Of a stretch of DNA of 64,000 nt, positions 27,641-36,881 are shown piece after piece (position 1 is the stretch's first letter; each line of letters begins with the position of its first letter). The notes beneath the pieces were generated by a model. It was not told the origin of the DNA. It saw nothing but the letters and a program-made list of their open reading frames with translations, and did no database searches. The stretch lies in the NCBI GenBank assembly GCA_002352545.1, contig DEIO01000009.1, positions 62,001 to 126,000 of the forward strand. Direction: 5' to 3'. This DNA comes from Patescibacteria group bacterium UBA2772 (GTDB lineage Bacteria > Patescibacteriota > Minisyncoccia > Moranbacterales > DUUL01). A program made the position numbers and the translations under genes.

Positions 27641-27967
27641 CTATTTCTTTTCTTCTGCGACTTTTTCTATTCCTTTCTCCACAGCTTCTTCCTCTTTTTC
27701 TTCAAGCTTGATTGTAAGCTTTCTTTTGTCAGCCTTAATAACTTCTTCTCTAACAAAAAGGTTGTGAACTGAATCACTACAAGCAACACCTTCTCCTAGC
27801 CAATACTTAATCCTATCAGTCTTTAATACTGCCTCTTTTTTGTGAGGATCATAATTTCCTAATTGCTCAATAAACTTACCTTGTACAGGATATGATTTTT
27901 CAGCAAGAACAATTTTATATTGAGCATGACCTTTTTTACCAACTCTTGAAAATCTAATGATAATCAT
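27641..27967 (-). CDS. rpsP: 30S ribosomal protein S16
   Basis: Small-subunit protein of 108 residues. It has the conserved MIIIRFSRVGKKGHAQYKIV start and IEQLGNYDPHKKE, followed by DRIKYWLGEGVACSDSVHNL. A Glu/Lys-rich tail of about 25 residues extends beyond the usual length of about 80-90. No SD sequence precedes the ATG. A promoter inside the 118-nt gap after clpP allows separate expression, and a terminator follows. Confidence 0.96.
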   Translation of the reverse strand: MIIIRFSRVGKKGHAQYKIVLAEKSYPVQGKFIEQLGNYDPHKKEAVLKTDRIKYWLGEGVACSDSVHNLFVREEVIKADKRKLTIKLEEKEEEAVEKGIEKVAEEKK

Positions 27968-28040
27968 AATATCAATTCAATAAATAATTAATTATATACA
28001 AACACTAAAATTTGAATTCAACAAAAAACAAACTTTACGT

Positions 28041-28069
28041 ATCTTACCTAAAAAAAACACTTTTGTCAA
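28041..28069 (-). promoter_or_regulatory. promoter for rpsP
   Basis: Minus-strand TTGACA, 17 nt, TAAGAT, in the clpP-rpsP gap. The predicted leader is about 65 nt. Confidence 0.7.
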
Positions 28070-28085
28070 CAAATTATTCTTTCTA

Positions 28086-28658
28086 TTATTTAATAATCTT
28101 ATCAACAATCCCGTATTTTTTAGCTTCATCAGCAGACATAAAATAATCTCTTTCTGCATCTCTCTCAATATCAATAATTTTCTGACCAGTGTGCTTAGCT
28201 AAAATGTTATTTAGCTTATCTTTAATTTTCAATATATGTTTAGCGTGAATATCAATGTCCGTAGCCTGACCTTCGACACCTCCCATAACCTGATGAATCA
28301 TAATTTCACTATTAGGTAAAGAAAATCTCTTCCCTTTCTTACCAGCACACAAAAGCACAGCAGCAGCACTTGCCGCAGAACCAACGCAGATGGTCGATAC
28401 ATCACTTCTTATAAAATTCATTGTATCGTATATAGCCAACGCAGCTGACACACTTCCTCCTGGCGAATTAATATAAAGTTTTACATCTGAACCTCCATCC
28501 TGTGAATCCAAAAACAATAGTTGAGCAATAATTGCATTCGCAACTTGATCATCAACTGGAGTTCCTAAAAAAATAATTCTTTCTTTTAAGAGTCTCGAAT
28601 AGATATCATAAGCCCTCTCTCCGAATTGTGACTTCTCAATAACAGTAGGTATAAGCAT
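28086..28658 (-). CDS. clpP: ATP-dependent Clp protease proteolytic subunit
   Basis: Serine peptidase that degrades proteins fed by ClpX or ClpA/C. The 190-residue protein has the catalytic triad Ser97 (GSAASAAAVLL), His122 (NSEIMIHQVMGG) and Asp171 (AERDYFMS). YINSPGGSVSAALAIYD is the conserved strand-turn. The residue after the catalytic serine is Ala rather than the usual Met, a mild difference. It is eight nt after tig, the conserved tig-clpP order; clpX, the usual next gene, is replaced by rpsP. Confidence 0.97.
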   Translation of the reverse strand: MLIPTVIEKSQFGERAYDIYSRLLKERIIFLGTPVDDQVANAIIAQLLFLDSQDGGSDVKLYINSPGGSVSAALAIYDTMNFIRSDVSTICVGSAASAAAVLLCAGKKGKRFSLPNSEIMIHQVMGGVEGQATDIDIHAKHILKIKDKLNNILAKHTGQKIIDIERDAERDYFMSADEAKKYGIVDKIIK

Positions 28659-28665
28659 AACTAAC

Positions 28666-29985
28666 TTATTTTAATTCCATTAAAAATTCAAACACCATTT
28701 CATTAGCCAAGCTTCCCTTTGTAGCCTCATAAAGTCTATGAGTATCAATCTTTTCATCAGAGTTACCAAGTGTTTGATAGTATTCAAGAGTCTGATTAAC
28801 TTTTTCTTCAATTTTCTTAGTATTTGGAGTGATTTTTTCTTGTTTTGCAAGTTCCTGCAGAATAAGTGCTGCTTTTACTCTTTTTGGAGCAGCATCTTTT
28901 TTCCAACCAGCCTTTACCTTTTCTTCTGTAGTTTTTACTTGCTCAAAGTAATTTTCTTTTTTAATTCCCATTCTAGAAATATCAGCCTCTAGCTCACCCA
29001 TCATTACATCCATTTCTCTTTCTAATAGAACTTCTGGAAGTTCCACTTTCATTGTCTCGATAATAGCTTCTATGGCTTCCTTTTTATGTTCATCTGATTT
29101 TCTTCGTTTCTTTTCTTGTAAGATTCCTTCTTTGATATTATCTTTAAGCTCTTTTAAACTTTTGAACTTCCCAACACTTTTAGCAAATTCATCATCAAGC
29201 TTAGCGATTTGCTTCTCTTGAACTAAATTAACATTAACATTGAACTCGGCATCTTTTCCAGCTAGATGCTTGGCATGATAATCTTTTGGAAATGGTATCT
29301 TGAATTCTTTGTTTTCACCAGCCTTAAGACCAATTAACTCTTCTTCAAAACCAGGAATAAACTTACCTTCCCCAATAACCATTACATGTTTTTTGGCAGA
29401 ACCATTTTCAATAGCAACCCCTTCTTGAAATACATCAAAATCAATTTCAACTTGATCTCCTTTCTTAATAGCTCTATTTACTGTAATGATATTAGCCCTT
29501 TGAGACGCAAGATATTCAACTTCATGATCAATTTCTTTTGCTTCTACTGTAGTCTCTTCCTTAGAAAATTTCTTATTAATCTTTACAACATCCTTATTCC
29601 AATCACCAAGCTTGATCTCTGGTAAAACACCTACAGTTGCAGTGAATTCAAAATCATTACCTTTTGCAATTTTCAAAATTTCAACTTTTGGCTCTCCAAT
29701 AGCATCAATTTTATTATCTAAAATTGCATCCACATAACTCTCACGAATGGCCTCCTGGGCTGCTTCATAGAGAAGTTTTTCAACACCAATAGTTTTTTCA
29801 ACCATATTGACAGGCACCTTTCCATTCCTAAAACCATCCACCTTCATTTCTGAGGCTAGTGATTTTGCTGATGAATTAATATATTTTTGAAAACTTTTAT
29901 TTGGCACAGTAATTAAAAGCTTAACTTCTGATCCTTTAAGTTTTTCAACAACAATTTTGTTAGTAGTTTTCTCTTTTTTATTCAT
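28666..29985 (-). CDS. tig: trigger factor, ribosome-associated chaperone
   Basis: Folding chaperone and prolyl isomerase that binds nascent chains at the ribosomal exit. The 439-residue product has the N-terminal ribosome-binding part with the signature-like MKVDGFRNGKVPVNMV, in place of the canonical GFRxGxxP motif. A PPIase domain (about 165-250; GDQVEIDFDVFQEGVAIENG, PFPKDYHAKHLAGKDAEF) and a long helical C-terminal domain follow. The ATG at 29985 is preferred over the GTG immediately before it. clpP follows closely and ppaC precedes it by 27 nt. Confidence 0.94.
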   Translation of the reverse strand: MNKKEKTTNKIVVEKLKGSEVKLLITVPNKSFQKYINSSAKSLASEMKVDGFRNGKVPVNMVEKTIGVEKLLYEAAQEAIRESYVDAILDNKIDAIGEPKVEILKIAKGNDFEFTATVGVLPEIKLGDWNKDVVKINKKFSKEETTVEAKEIDHEVEYLASQRANIITVNRAIKKGDQVEIDFDVFQEGVAIENGSAKKHVMVIGEGKFIPGFEEELIGLKAGENKEFKIPFPKDYHAKHLAGKDAEFNVNVNLVQEKQIAKLDDEFAKSVGKFKSLKELKDNIKEGILQEKKRRKSDEHKKEAIEAIIETMKVELPEVLLEREMDVMMGELEADISRMGIKKENYFEQVKTTEEKVKAGWKKDAAPKRVKAALILQELAKQEKITPNTKKIEEKVNQTLEYYQTLGNSDEKIDTHRLYEATKGSLANEMVFEFLMELK

Positions 29986-30012
29986 CACAATTTCTTATCA
30001 ATTTAAATATTC

Positions 30013-30936
30013 TTATTTATTAAGAGTTTTTTCAAAAACAGGAATGATTTCCTTTTTTCTTGAAACAATATTGTCTACAAATAGAATCTGATCCCTATTC
30101 TCAGCATCAAACATTTTAATAAACAATTTCTCCTCTTCCTCACTTGAACAAATAGTATAACTTTCTTTTTTAAAAATGTCTATAACCGAGAAAAATACGC
30201 CTTTCAGCTTATCGGTCTTCTTAATCTTGGCAAGAACTTTTAAAATTTCTGCCTTCCTCTCCAAACCAAACTCCTTGTTAGTAGTTTCCATAACACCAAT
30301 CCCATATCCTTCACCACCAAAATCAAATACTTTATAATCAAGCTTTACCAATTCTTCAGTAGTAAGCTCACTAACATTACTTTTAGCATCAAACATTTGT
30401 ATGCTGAATTCTTCTAGATCCTCAATTCCGACTATCTTATTTAATTCCATTGCCAACTCTTTATCTTTTTCTGTTGTAGTAGGTGATCTGAAATATAATG
30501 TATCCGAAATAATTCCAGCCAACATAAGTCCTGCTATTTCCCTGGAAATATGGAATCCTTTTGCAAAATACTTCTTTGCAACAATTGAACAAGATGAACC
30601 AAGCGGTTCAACATGAATCTTTATAGGTTTATCCGTTTGAATCTTAACCTTGTGGTGATCAATGATCTCAACAATTTCCAAATCATCCAAATTATCTATG
30701 CTCTGGCTATCTTCATTGTGATCAACTAAGATAATCTCTGAATTTTGTGGTAGCTCCTGAACTTGATCTGGTGCACTAATTCCAAAATAATCTAATACAA
30801 ATTTAGTCTCGTTATTCAACTCACCCAAAGTAAAGGCTTTGCTCTCAACATTTTTCAACTTCAAAAACTCGTGATATCCAATAGCGCTACAAACTGTATC
30901 CGTATCAGGATTTTTGTGTCCAAGTATATGTTTCAT
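30013..30936 (-). CDS. ppaC: manganese-dependent inorganic pyrophosphatase (family II)
   Basis: Hydrolyses pyrophosphate to two phosphates and so drives biosynthetic reactions. The 307-residue protein is a DHH phosphoesterase. Metal-binding motifs are ILGHKNPDTDTVCSAIGY, ILVDHNE and EIIDHHKV, and the C-terminal DHHA2 domain contains FFSVIDIFKKESY and VSRKKEIIPVFEKTL. Length matches the short family II type without CBS domains. It lies between nusA and tig in one leftward unit. Confidence 0.95.
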   Translation of the reverse strand: MKHILGHKNPDTDTVCSAIGYHEFLKLKNVESKAFTLGELNNETKFVLDYFGISAPDQVQELPQNSEIILVDHNEDSQSIDNLDDLEIVEIIDHHKVKIQTDKPIKIHVEPLGSSCSIVAKKYFAKGFHISREIAGLMLAGIISDTLYFRSPTTTEKDKELAMELNKIVGIEDLEEFSIQMFDAKSNVSELTTEELVKLDYKVFDFGGEGYGIGVMETTNKEFGLERKAEILKVLAKIKKTDKLKGVFFSVIDIFKKESYTICSSEEEEKLFIKMFDAENRDQILFVDNIVSRKKEIIPVFEKTLNK

Positions 30937-30955
30937 TTTGTTTGATAATTACGTC

Positions 30956-32320
30956 TTACTTTTCCTCCTGTTTTACTTCCTTTTCCTCCACAACTTCATC
31001 CTTGATGATTTCATCCTTCACTTCTTCAGTTATTTTTTCATCTTTTTTATCAGTATCAACTTCAACTGAACCTTCTTCACCTTTCTCTTGAGAGCTAGCT
31101 CTTCCCTCAACAACCTCCACATCAATTTTCCAACCAGTCAACTTAGCTGCTAGTCTAACATTCTGACCTCTTTTTCCAATAGCCAATGAAAGTTGATCCT
31201 GTGCTACATATGCAATTGCATTTTTCTCTTCGCTCTCCTCCTCTGATTCTTTGTTCTCTTGTATATCAACCTTAACTACTTTAGCTGGAGATAAAGCACT
31301 TGCAATCATCTCTTCTGGGCTCTCATTCCATTCAATGATATCTATCTTTTCACCATAAATTTCATCAATAACTGCCTGGACTCTAGTTCCTTTTTGACCA
31401 ACACAAGAACCAATAGGATCGATTCCTTCTTCATTTGAAATAACAGCAATTTTAGAACGTCCACCAGCTTCCCTGGCTATTGCCTTTATTTCAACCGTCC
31501 CTGCAAAAATCTCTGGGACCTCTAACTCAAATAATTTTTTCAATAATTCAGGATGTCTTCTAGAAAGAGTAATTCCAGGACCCTTTGGGTCTGACTCAAC
31601 TCTACTCAAATAAACTTTTATTCTTTGTCCGATTCTATATCTCTCTCCTGGGATTTGTTCTGAAGAAAATAATACACCTACAGCCTTTCCAAGATCGATA
31701 AACACCTTATTCATTTCCACTCTCTGGACAGTTCCATTAACCACCTCCCCTTCTTTTTCCTTATATTCCTCAAACATTGAGTCTCTTTCTGCTTCACGAA
31801 TTCTCTGAATAATAACTTGCTTTGCTGTTTGTGAAGCTACTCTCCCGTACTGATCTTTTGTTTCAAGAGGAATCTCAATAAAATCACCTACAGCAATCGA
31901 ATTATCAATTCTTACCGCGTCTTCCAAAAGAACATCTCTTTCTGAATTAAACCTTGGTAAAGATTCTGACTCCTCAATCACTTCTTGAACCTTAACACCG
32001 TCTATGATCTCCTCACTTTTTTTAGCCTCTTCACTAATCTCGTGCACATTATCACCAAGATATTCTCTCTCTACAACACGAACAGATTCATCAACAACTT
32101 CTCTTAGTTGTTTGAAGCTTACTTCACCGGTTTCTTCACTTAACTGTGCTAAAATAATCTGCCCTTTGTGACCATAATCTTTTTTATAAGCAGCAGCTAA
32201 TGCAGCCTCAACTGACTCAATCACTTTCTTTTTTTCAATCCCCTTTTCTTCACAAATTTGTGCAATTGCGCTACCAAATTGTCCTAGAGCAGAAGAATCT
32301 TTTATCAATTTTGATCCCAT
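30956..32320 (-). CDS. nusA: transcription termination/antitermination protein NusA
   Basis: RNA polymerase-associated factor controlling pausing, termination and antitermination. The 454-residue protein has the N-terminal polymerase-binding part, which carries an acidic insertion (about 95-135). An S1 domain starts near GEVVNGTVQRVEMNKVFIDLG. KH1 contains DPIGSCVGQKGTRVQAVIDE, and KH2 contains LSLAIGKRGQNVRLAAKLTG. A Lys/Glu-rich tail of about 50 residues replaces the acidic repeats of enterobacteria. Promoter at 32441-32469 and a leader hairpin at 32374-32410 suggest regulation by attenuation. Confidence 0.96.
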   Translation of the reverse strand: MGSKLIKDSSALGQFGSAIAQICEEKGIEKKKVIESVEAALAAAYKKDYGHKGQIILAQLSEETGEVSFKQLREVVDESVRVVEREYLGDNVHEISEEAKKSEEIIDGVKVQEVIEESESLPRFNSERDVLLEDAVRIDNSIAVGDFIEIPLETKDQYGRVASQTAKQVIIQRIREAERDSMFEEYKEKEGEVVNGTVQRVEMNKVFIDLGKAVGVLFSSEQIPGERYRIGQRIKVYLSRVESDPKGPGITLSRRHPELLKKLFELEVPEIFAGTVEIKAIAREAGGRSKIAVISNEEGIDPIGSCVGQKGTRVQAVIDEIYGEKIDIIEWNESPEEMIASALSPAKVVKVDIQENKESEEESEEKNAIAYVAQDQLSLAIGKRGQNVRLAAKLTGWKIDVEVVEGRASSQEKGEEGSVEVDTDKKDEKITEEVKDEIIKDEVVEEKEVKQEEK

Positions 32321-32373
32321 TTCGTTTAAATTTAACTATTTATTAAGTTATACGTTTCTCAAAAAAGTTTCTT

Positions 32374-32410
32374 TTAAAAAATAAATTCCTGTCAATTCAT
32401 GACCGGAATT
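32374..32410 (-). terminator. leader hairpin with T-run upstream of nusA (possible attenuator)
   Basis: On the minus strand AATTCC-G-GTCA / TGAC-A-GGAATT forms a ten-pair stem with one mismatch. It is followed by TATTTTTT and lies between the nusA promoter and its ATG. This is the form of an intrinsic terminator placed inside the leader. Confidence 0.6.
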
Positions 32411-32440
32411 CTCAAATACCCTCTCTCAATTTACACCATT

Positions 32441-32469
32441 AGTATACAAAATCAGCATTCTATTGTCAA
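32441..32469 (-). promoter_or_regulatory. promoter for the nusA operon
   Basis: Minus-strand TTGACA, exactly 17 nt, TATACT. The start site would be near 32434, giving a leader of about 110 nt. Confidence 0.8.
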
Positions 32470-33005
32470 TCATTCTCTACCTTTTAAGCATCAATTATAA
32501 CATTAGCTAAATTAGATTTTCTCCATTATAGTTATAAAGACAAGTCTATCTTGTTGTAACCTATCAAACTATAAAGAAACTTTCTTGAATAGTCATCTTT
32601 TGTTTTGACATAATTTCAAATACACTAAAAACTTAGTTATTGAACTTTTTATTTTTATTTTTCAACATGCCCATACTTTTGTCTTCAATAAACATCTCTC
32701 ACTTAATCTTCCGATCATGTTTTTATGTAAATTCTTTAGAACTATTAAGTACATAGATATATTCATTCTTTTTTACTAATTTCCGAATTACTTTTTCTAT
32801 TATTTTAATTTCTACTTTTAGGGGTATCTATAGAGACCCCTATAGATACCCCTATCATAACGCAATGCTTACAAAAAATTGAACGGGGTTTTAATTCCAC
32901 CATTTTCTAATTTTTAAATAAAAAACCCACAATATTAATCATGGATTTTAAAATTCTCTTTTCAAAACTAGTTTTATCTATTCTAGCTTTATTTTCTTGA
33001 GCACT
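32470..33005. other. long intergenic region between the nusA promoter and manC
   Basis: About 535 nt without a credible gene on either strand. It is very AT-rich. The only clear element is the perfect hairpin at 32820-32853. There is no tRNA-like cloverleaf or coding-like reading longer than a few dozen codons. Confidence 0.6.
32820..32853. repeat. perfect 14-bp inverted repeat
   Basis: AGGGGTATCTATAG, loop AGACCC, then CTATAGATACCCCT: a perfect 14-bp stem with a six-base loop, symmetric on both strands. No long T-run follows on either strand, so it is not an ordinary intrinsic terminator. It could be a protein-binding palindrome or an RNA-stability hairpin. Confidence 0.75.
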
Positions 33006-34082
33006 CTATAAATATCGTTCTCCTCTTTCTTTTAACTCCTCAACAATTTTCTTCACATCTTGTGCTCGTGACTTAGGACAGACCAACAAAGAGTCTTCTG
33101 TATCAATAATAACCAAATCATCAACACCGACTGTTGCTATCAATTTACCTTCTCTTCCATAAATAATACTTCCAGATGTGTCAATATTCAATCTTTCACC
33201 TTTTACCAAATTCCTTTTCTCATCAGTCTTCGTCATTAAATTCTCATGCAAAGTATCCCAAGCACCAATATCCTTCCAATCAAATGACCCTTTAATAATA
33301 ACCAATTCCTCTGCATCCATCTTTTCAGTAATAGCGTAGTCTATAGAAATTTTCTCCATAGCACAATAATTTTCTTCAACACTAATCTCATCATCATTTT
33401 CTATTGCTTGCTCTATCTTCTGAAGTTTTTCGTACATTTCTGGAGCATATTTTTTATAAGCCTCTAGAAACAATTTTGGCGTCCACATATAATAATTAGC
33501 ATGCCAAAGATAACATCCCTCTTCTAAATACTTTTGTGCTGTTTTATAATCAGGTTTTTCTGCGTGCCCTTTGAACTCAAAAAATTCAACTCCATTCTTC
33601 TCAAACAATCTTTCACCTACTTTTGTATACCCTAAGGTAGTCGTTGGCATAGTTGGGTGTACAGAAATATCCAATAATTTACCCGTTTCTTTTATGACTT
33701 TTTCAGCTTCAATAATAGAATTTAAAAATTTATCAATTCTACCAATATAATGATCTGAAGGAATAAATGCCATTGGTTCATCAGGGTCAATCAGCTTTAG
33801 TCTCAAGGCCGTATAGGCCATTGCAGGTGCAGTATCTCTTCGTGCTGGTTCGGCTATAATATTCTCTTTTGGAAAATTTGGAAGAATTTCTTCCACTCCT
33901 TCTTGCAACTCTTTTGTTGTTGCTATAAATATTTTCTCTTTTGGATAACTTGAAAAACGATCGATAGTCTCTTCAAGCATAGTCTTTTCTGAGATCAATT
34001 TGCAAAACTGTTTTGGTTTTCCGGTCCTACTCATTGGCCACATCCTTGAACCTCCTCCTCCTGCTAAAATTATAATTCTCAT
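33006..34082 (-). CDS. manC: mannose-1-phosphate guanylyltransferase
   Basis: Makes GDP-mannose from GTP and mannose-1-phosphate for surface polysaccharide or glycoprotein. The 358-residue protein is the catalytic nucleotidyltransferase domain only, without the C-terminal isomerase domain of bifunctional ManC. Motifs: IILAGGGGSRMWPMSR (G-G-x-G-S-R-x-W-P-x-S-R), GKPKQF, IIAEPARRDTAPA, FIPSDHYI, and GSFDWKDIGAWDTL near the C-terminus. GDP-mannose would feed the glycosyltransferases seen elsewhere in the window. Confidence 0.93.
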   Translation of the reverse strand: MRIIILAGGGGSRMWPMSRTGKPKQFCKLISEKTMLEETIDRFSSYPKEKIFIATTKELQEGVEEILPNFPKENIIAEPARRDTAPAMAYTALRLKLIDPDEPMAFIPSDHYIGRIDKFLNSIIEAEKVIKETGKLLDISVHPTMPTTTLGYTKVGERLFEKNGVEFFEFKGHAEKPDYKTAQKYLEEGCYLWHANYYMWTPKLFLEAYKKYAPEMYEKLQKIEQAIENDDEISVEENYCAMEKISIDYAITEKMDAEELVIIKGSFDWKDIGAWDTLHENLMTKTDEKRNLVKGERLNIDTSGSIIYGREGKLIATVGVDDLVIIDTEDSLLVCPKSRAQDVKKIVEELKERGERYL

Positions 34083-34104
34083 AATATTATCTTAAGTCTT
34101 ATAT

Positions 34105-34533
34105 TTAAAACATTCTTGAATTTTCACGATCAAATGCCTCATTAACCATAGAATCAGCCTCTTTGTTATTTTCTCTTCTCGTATGTTCAAATGTCACACT
34201 GGCAAAATCTAATTTTAAGTTCCAAATTTTTACAAAATTACTCTGAATGTTTTCATCCTTAAGTTTATATTCTCCATTCAGTTGTTTGACCATAAGTTCA
34301 GAATCACTTACGCATCTTAGTGATGTTATCTTTGTTTTATTTTTACCGATAAGCTGTTTAGTTTTTTTAAGCGCAAAAATAAGTGCTGCATACTCAGCTT
34401 CATTATTAGTTGCCTTACCAATACACTCACCATACTTATTACTCTTTCCATCTATAATAATCACAGCACCAACAGCCGCTGGACCAGGATTACCTCTTGA
34501 CCCTCCGTCTGTAAAAATATCTACTTTATTCAT
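34105..34533 (-). CDS. rnhA: ribonuclease HI family protein
   Basis: Cleaves RNA in RNA-DNA hybrids (R-loops, primers). The 142-residue protein carries the acidic set D9 (FTDGGSRGNPGPA), E47 (TNNEAEYAAL), D77 (VSDSELMVKQLNG) and D127 (RENNKEADSMV). It belongs to the compact group without an N-terminal hybrid-binding domain. It is 22 nt upstream of manC in the same direction. Confidence 0.9.
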   Translation of the reverse strand: MNKVDIFTDGGSRGNPGPAAVGAVIIIDGKSNKYGECIGKATNNEAEYAALIFALKKTKQLIGKNKTKITSLRCVSDSELMVKQLNGEYKLKDENIQSNFVKIWNLKLDFASVTFEHTRRENNKEADSMVNEAFDRENSRMF

Positions 34534-34556
34534 TATAACTTTTAATTTATTATCTG

Positions 34557-34991
34557 TTATCTATACAAAACTTTCACCCTAAAATCACACATCTTATCAG
34601 GAACAATAAATTCCGTATCATCTTTAAATATCAAGTTTATAACTGGTCTTACCATTTTTGTCTTTCCTACTTTTTCGAAAGAAATGCTACTGTCAATAAA
34701 TCCAGCCTTACTTTTCAACAAAACAATATTTTTTAATAGAGCTTTTGTTGCAGTTTCATAACTAACCTCTTTGGTAGCATGTTTATCAAAATTAATCTCA
34801 TCTGAGCATTGGAAAACCAAAAATGGTTTTGATTTCTTAAAAAAATTGAAATTATAATCATTTTTAACAAAAAAACCAATTACAACAAAGAAGATCAATA
34901 ATAAAATGACTAACCTGATTTTTGGTTTTTTCTTTGTAAAATTAGAACCTTCAAAAACATAACCTTTTTCTGGTTCTTCAAACTCAATCAT
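34557..34991 (-). CDS. single-pass membrane protein of unknown function
   Basis: 144 residues: an acidic N-terminal 25 residues, one membrane helix (about 26-42) and a 100-residue soluble domain with two cysteines (FQCSDEINF, DKMCDFRVKVL). Its start overlaps the end of parB by eight nt, so it is translated as part of the par transcript. I do not recognise a family. Confidence 0.55.
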   Translation of the reverse strand: MIEFEEPEKGYVFEGSNFTKKKPKIRLVILLLIFFVVIGFFVKNDYNFNFFKKSKPFLVFQCSDEINFDKHATKEVSYETATKALLKNIVLLKSKAGFIDSSISFEKVGKTKMVRPVINLIFKDDTEFIVPDKMCDFRVKVLYR

Positions 34992-36057
34992 CTTGAGATG
35001 TTAGATTGCTAAAAAGTGAATCAAATTCTTCTTTAGAATAAAAATCTATAACAATCTTTCCTCCTTTAGTACCTTTTTTAATTTCAACTTTTGTTCCCAA
35101 TAGCTGAGCCAACTTCTCCTGCATCGAATAAATTTCTGGGTCAAAGTTTTTTGTTTTCCTTCTGACACCGCCACCTAGAACATCCCGAACTTTATTCTCG
35201 GCCTGCCTGACATTTAAATTTTCTTTTAGTATAAGCTCATATAAAGCTCTTTGTTTCTCTGAATTAGAAATTCCCAAAATAGTCTTTGCGTGTCCTTCTG
35301 ATATTTTCTCATCCATAAGAGCTCTTTGAACTTCAACTGGCAAGTTCAACAACCTCAATAAATTGGCAATTGTGCTTCTACTCTTTCCAACCCTAACTGC
35401 AATATCTTCTTGAGTCATAGAAAATCTATCTCGCATTTTTTTATAAGCCCTTGCCTCTTCCATTGGATTAAGGTCATGTCTTTGAAGGTTTTCAACTAAT
35501 GCCCATTCTGCCTTTTTTTGATCATCGACATTTTTGACTATTACTGGAACTTTTTCTAAACCAGCAATTTTACTAGCCTCCAAACGTCTTTCGCCAGCAA
35601 TTAGTTCATATCCTCCATTCCCAGCATCTGTAACAATTAGCGGTTGGATAATTCCATGTTCATTAATCGAATCGGCAAGTTCTGCTAATTTTGTTTCATT
35701 AAATCTAACACGTGGTTGATGTGGATTAGGCACAATTCTATCGACTGAGATATTCTCAACTCCCTCTTGAAATTTTTTCTTATCTATCTTTTCTTGATTG
35801 TTGCTATTAACTTTTTTGTGGATAGACGTTTTTTGTAATGTTTTGTTTTTGTTTTTCTCAACAATATTGTTTGTGGTAGTCTTCGCGATATCTAAAGAAA
35901 TATTTTCAGTAACTTTCCTTGGTTTAGCGTAATTCAAATAAGACTGGTCTTCATCAGTTTTGTTGATTTTTCTTTCTGTGTTCTCTTCTTTTTGTTTAAG
36001 ATTTTTCGGAGGGATAAGAGAAGCCAAGCCCCTTCCAAGTCCACCTTGCTGAGCCAT
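34984..36057 (-). CDS. parB: chromosome partitioning protein ParB
   Basis: CTP-dependent DNA clamp that loads at parS and works with ParA in chromosome segregation. The 357-residue product starts MAQQGGLGRGLASLIPP, the usual ParB N-terminus and ParA-interaction motif, which decides the start at 36057. The N-terminal domain includes VPNPHQPRVRFNE, ELIAGERRLEASK (box I, CTP binding) and VENLQRHDLNPMEEARAY (box II). The helix-turn-helix region includes MTQEDIAVRVGKSRSTIANLL, split here as MTQEDIAVRVGKS. A basic linker of about 90 residues precedes the core. I saw no obvious parS copy beside it. Confidence 0.95.
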   Translation of the reverse strand: MAQQGGLGRGLASLIPPKNLKQKEENTERKINKTDEDQSYLNYAKPRKVTENISLDIAKTTTNNIVEKNKNKTLQKTSIHKKVNSNNQEKIDKKKFQEGVENISVDRIVPNPHQPRVRFNETKLAELADSINEHGIIQPLIVTDAGNGGYELIAGERRLEASKIAGLEKVPVIVKNVDDQKKAEWALVENLQRHDLNPMEEARAYKKMRDRFSMTQEDIAVRVGKSRSTIANLLRLLNLPVEVQRALMDEKISEGHAKTILGISNSEKQRALYELILKENLNVRQAENKVRDVLGGGVRRKTKNFDPEIYSMQEKLAQLLGTKVEIKKGTKGGKIVIDFYSKEEFDSLFSNLTSQDD

Positions 36058-36088
36058 TTTTATTTCTACTAAACTTATTATTTTTTTT

Positions 36089-36874
36089 CTATTCTCCTTC
36101 CACTGAGTTATTTTCACTTCTCTCAATTACTTCACTAGCAAGTTGACGATAAGCCCTTGCCCCTTTATTGAAGCGATCAAAAGCTAGAATTGATTTTCCA
36201 AAACTTGGTGCCTCTGCTAATTTAACAGTTCTTGGAACAACAGCATCAAAAACTTTTCCGGGAAAATGCTTTCGAACTTCTTTCACAACTTGATGAGCTA
36301 ATCTATTTCTTCTATCAAACATTGTCATTACGATTCCTCCTAATTGTAGTTTTGGCTGTAAATGATCTTGAACTAGGTCAATTGTATTCAATAACTGTCC
36401 TAAACCTTCCAATGCAAAATACTCAGTTTGAACTGGAATAATAACTTCATCAGATGCCACCAGACCGTTAATTGTTAATAAACCCAAACTTGGTGGTGAA
36501 TCTATTATAATAAAGTCATATTTTGAACGTATTTTTCTCAAAACATTGTAAAGTTTGTATTCCCTATTTTCCATTCCAGTTAGCTCTACCGAAGCAGCTG
36601 CTAAATCTTGATTAGAAGTAATTATGTCGTGACTTAAAAACTCTGTTCGAATTATTACATTCTCTGGATGTTCATCTAAAACAAGTGTGTGATAAAGATT
36701 TTTCTCTACTGTTTGTGGATCAATCCCAAGCCCACTTGAAGCATTTGATTGTGGATCCAAATCAACTAATAAAACATTCTTGCCGTGATCGGCAAGATAT
36801 GTAACTAGATTAATAGCGGTAGTGGTCTTTCCTACTCCGCCTTTTTGATTTACTAATGATATTATTTTTCCCAT
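36089..36874 (-). CDS. parA: chromosome partitioning ATPase ParA
   Basis: Walker-type ATPase of 261 residues that positions ParB-parS complexes. The deviant Walker A is NQKGGVGKTTTAINL, followed by VDLDPQSNASSGLG and IIDSPPSLGLLTINGL. The ATG at 36874 gives the usual MGKIISLVNQKGG start. An upstream ATG would add 14 unrelated residues and lies inside the promoter. The -10 box ends only seven nt before the ATG, so the mRNA is predicted to be leaderless. parB follows 31 nt later. Confidence 0.96.
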   Translation of the reverse strand: MGKIISLVNQKGGVGKTTTAINLVTYLADHGKNVLLVDLDPQSNASSGLGIDPQTVEKNLYHTLVLDEHPENVIIRTEFLSHDIITSNQDLAAASVELTGMENREYKLYNVLRKIRSKYDFIIIDSPPSLGLLTINGLVASDEVIIPVQTEYFALEGLGQLLNTIDLVQDHLQPKLQLGGIVMTMFDRRNRLAHQVVKEVRKHFPGKVFDAVVPRTVKLAEAPSFGKSILAFDRFNKGARAYRQLASEVIERSENNSVEGE

Positions 36875-36881
36875 ATGTCCA

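Noticed and set aside
27992..28174. A 60-codon minus-strand ORF between clpP and rpsP
   Set aside because: It overlaps the end of clpP in another frame and covers the rpsP promoter; no coding features of its own.
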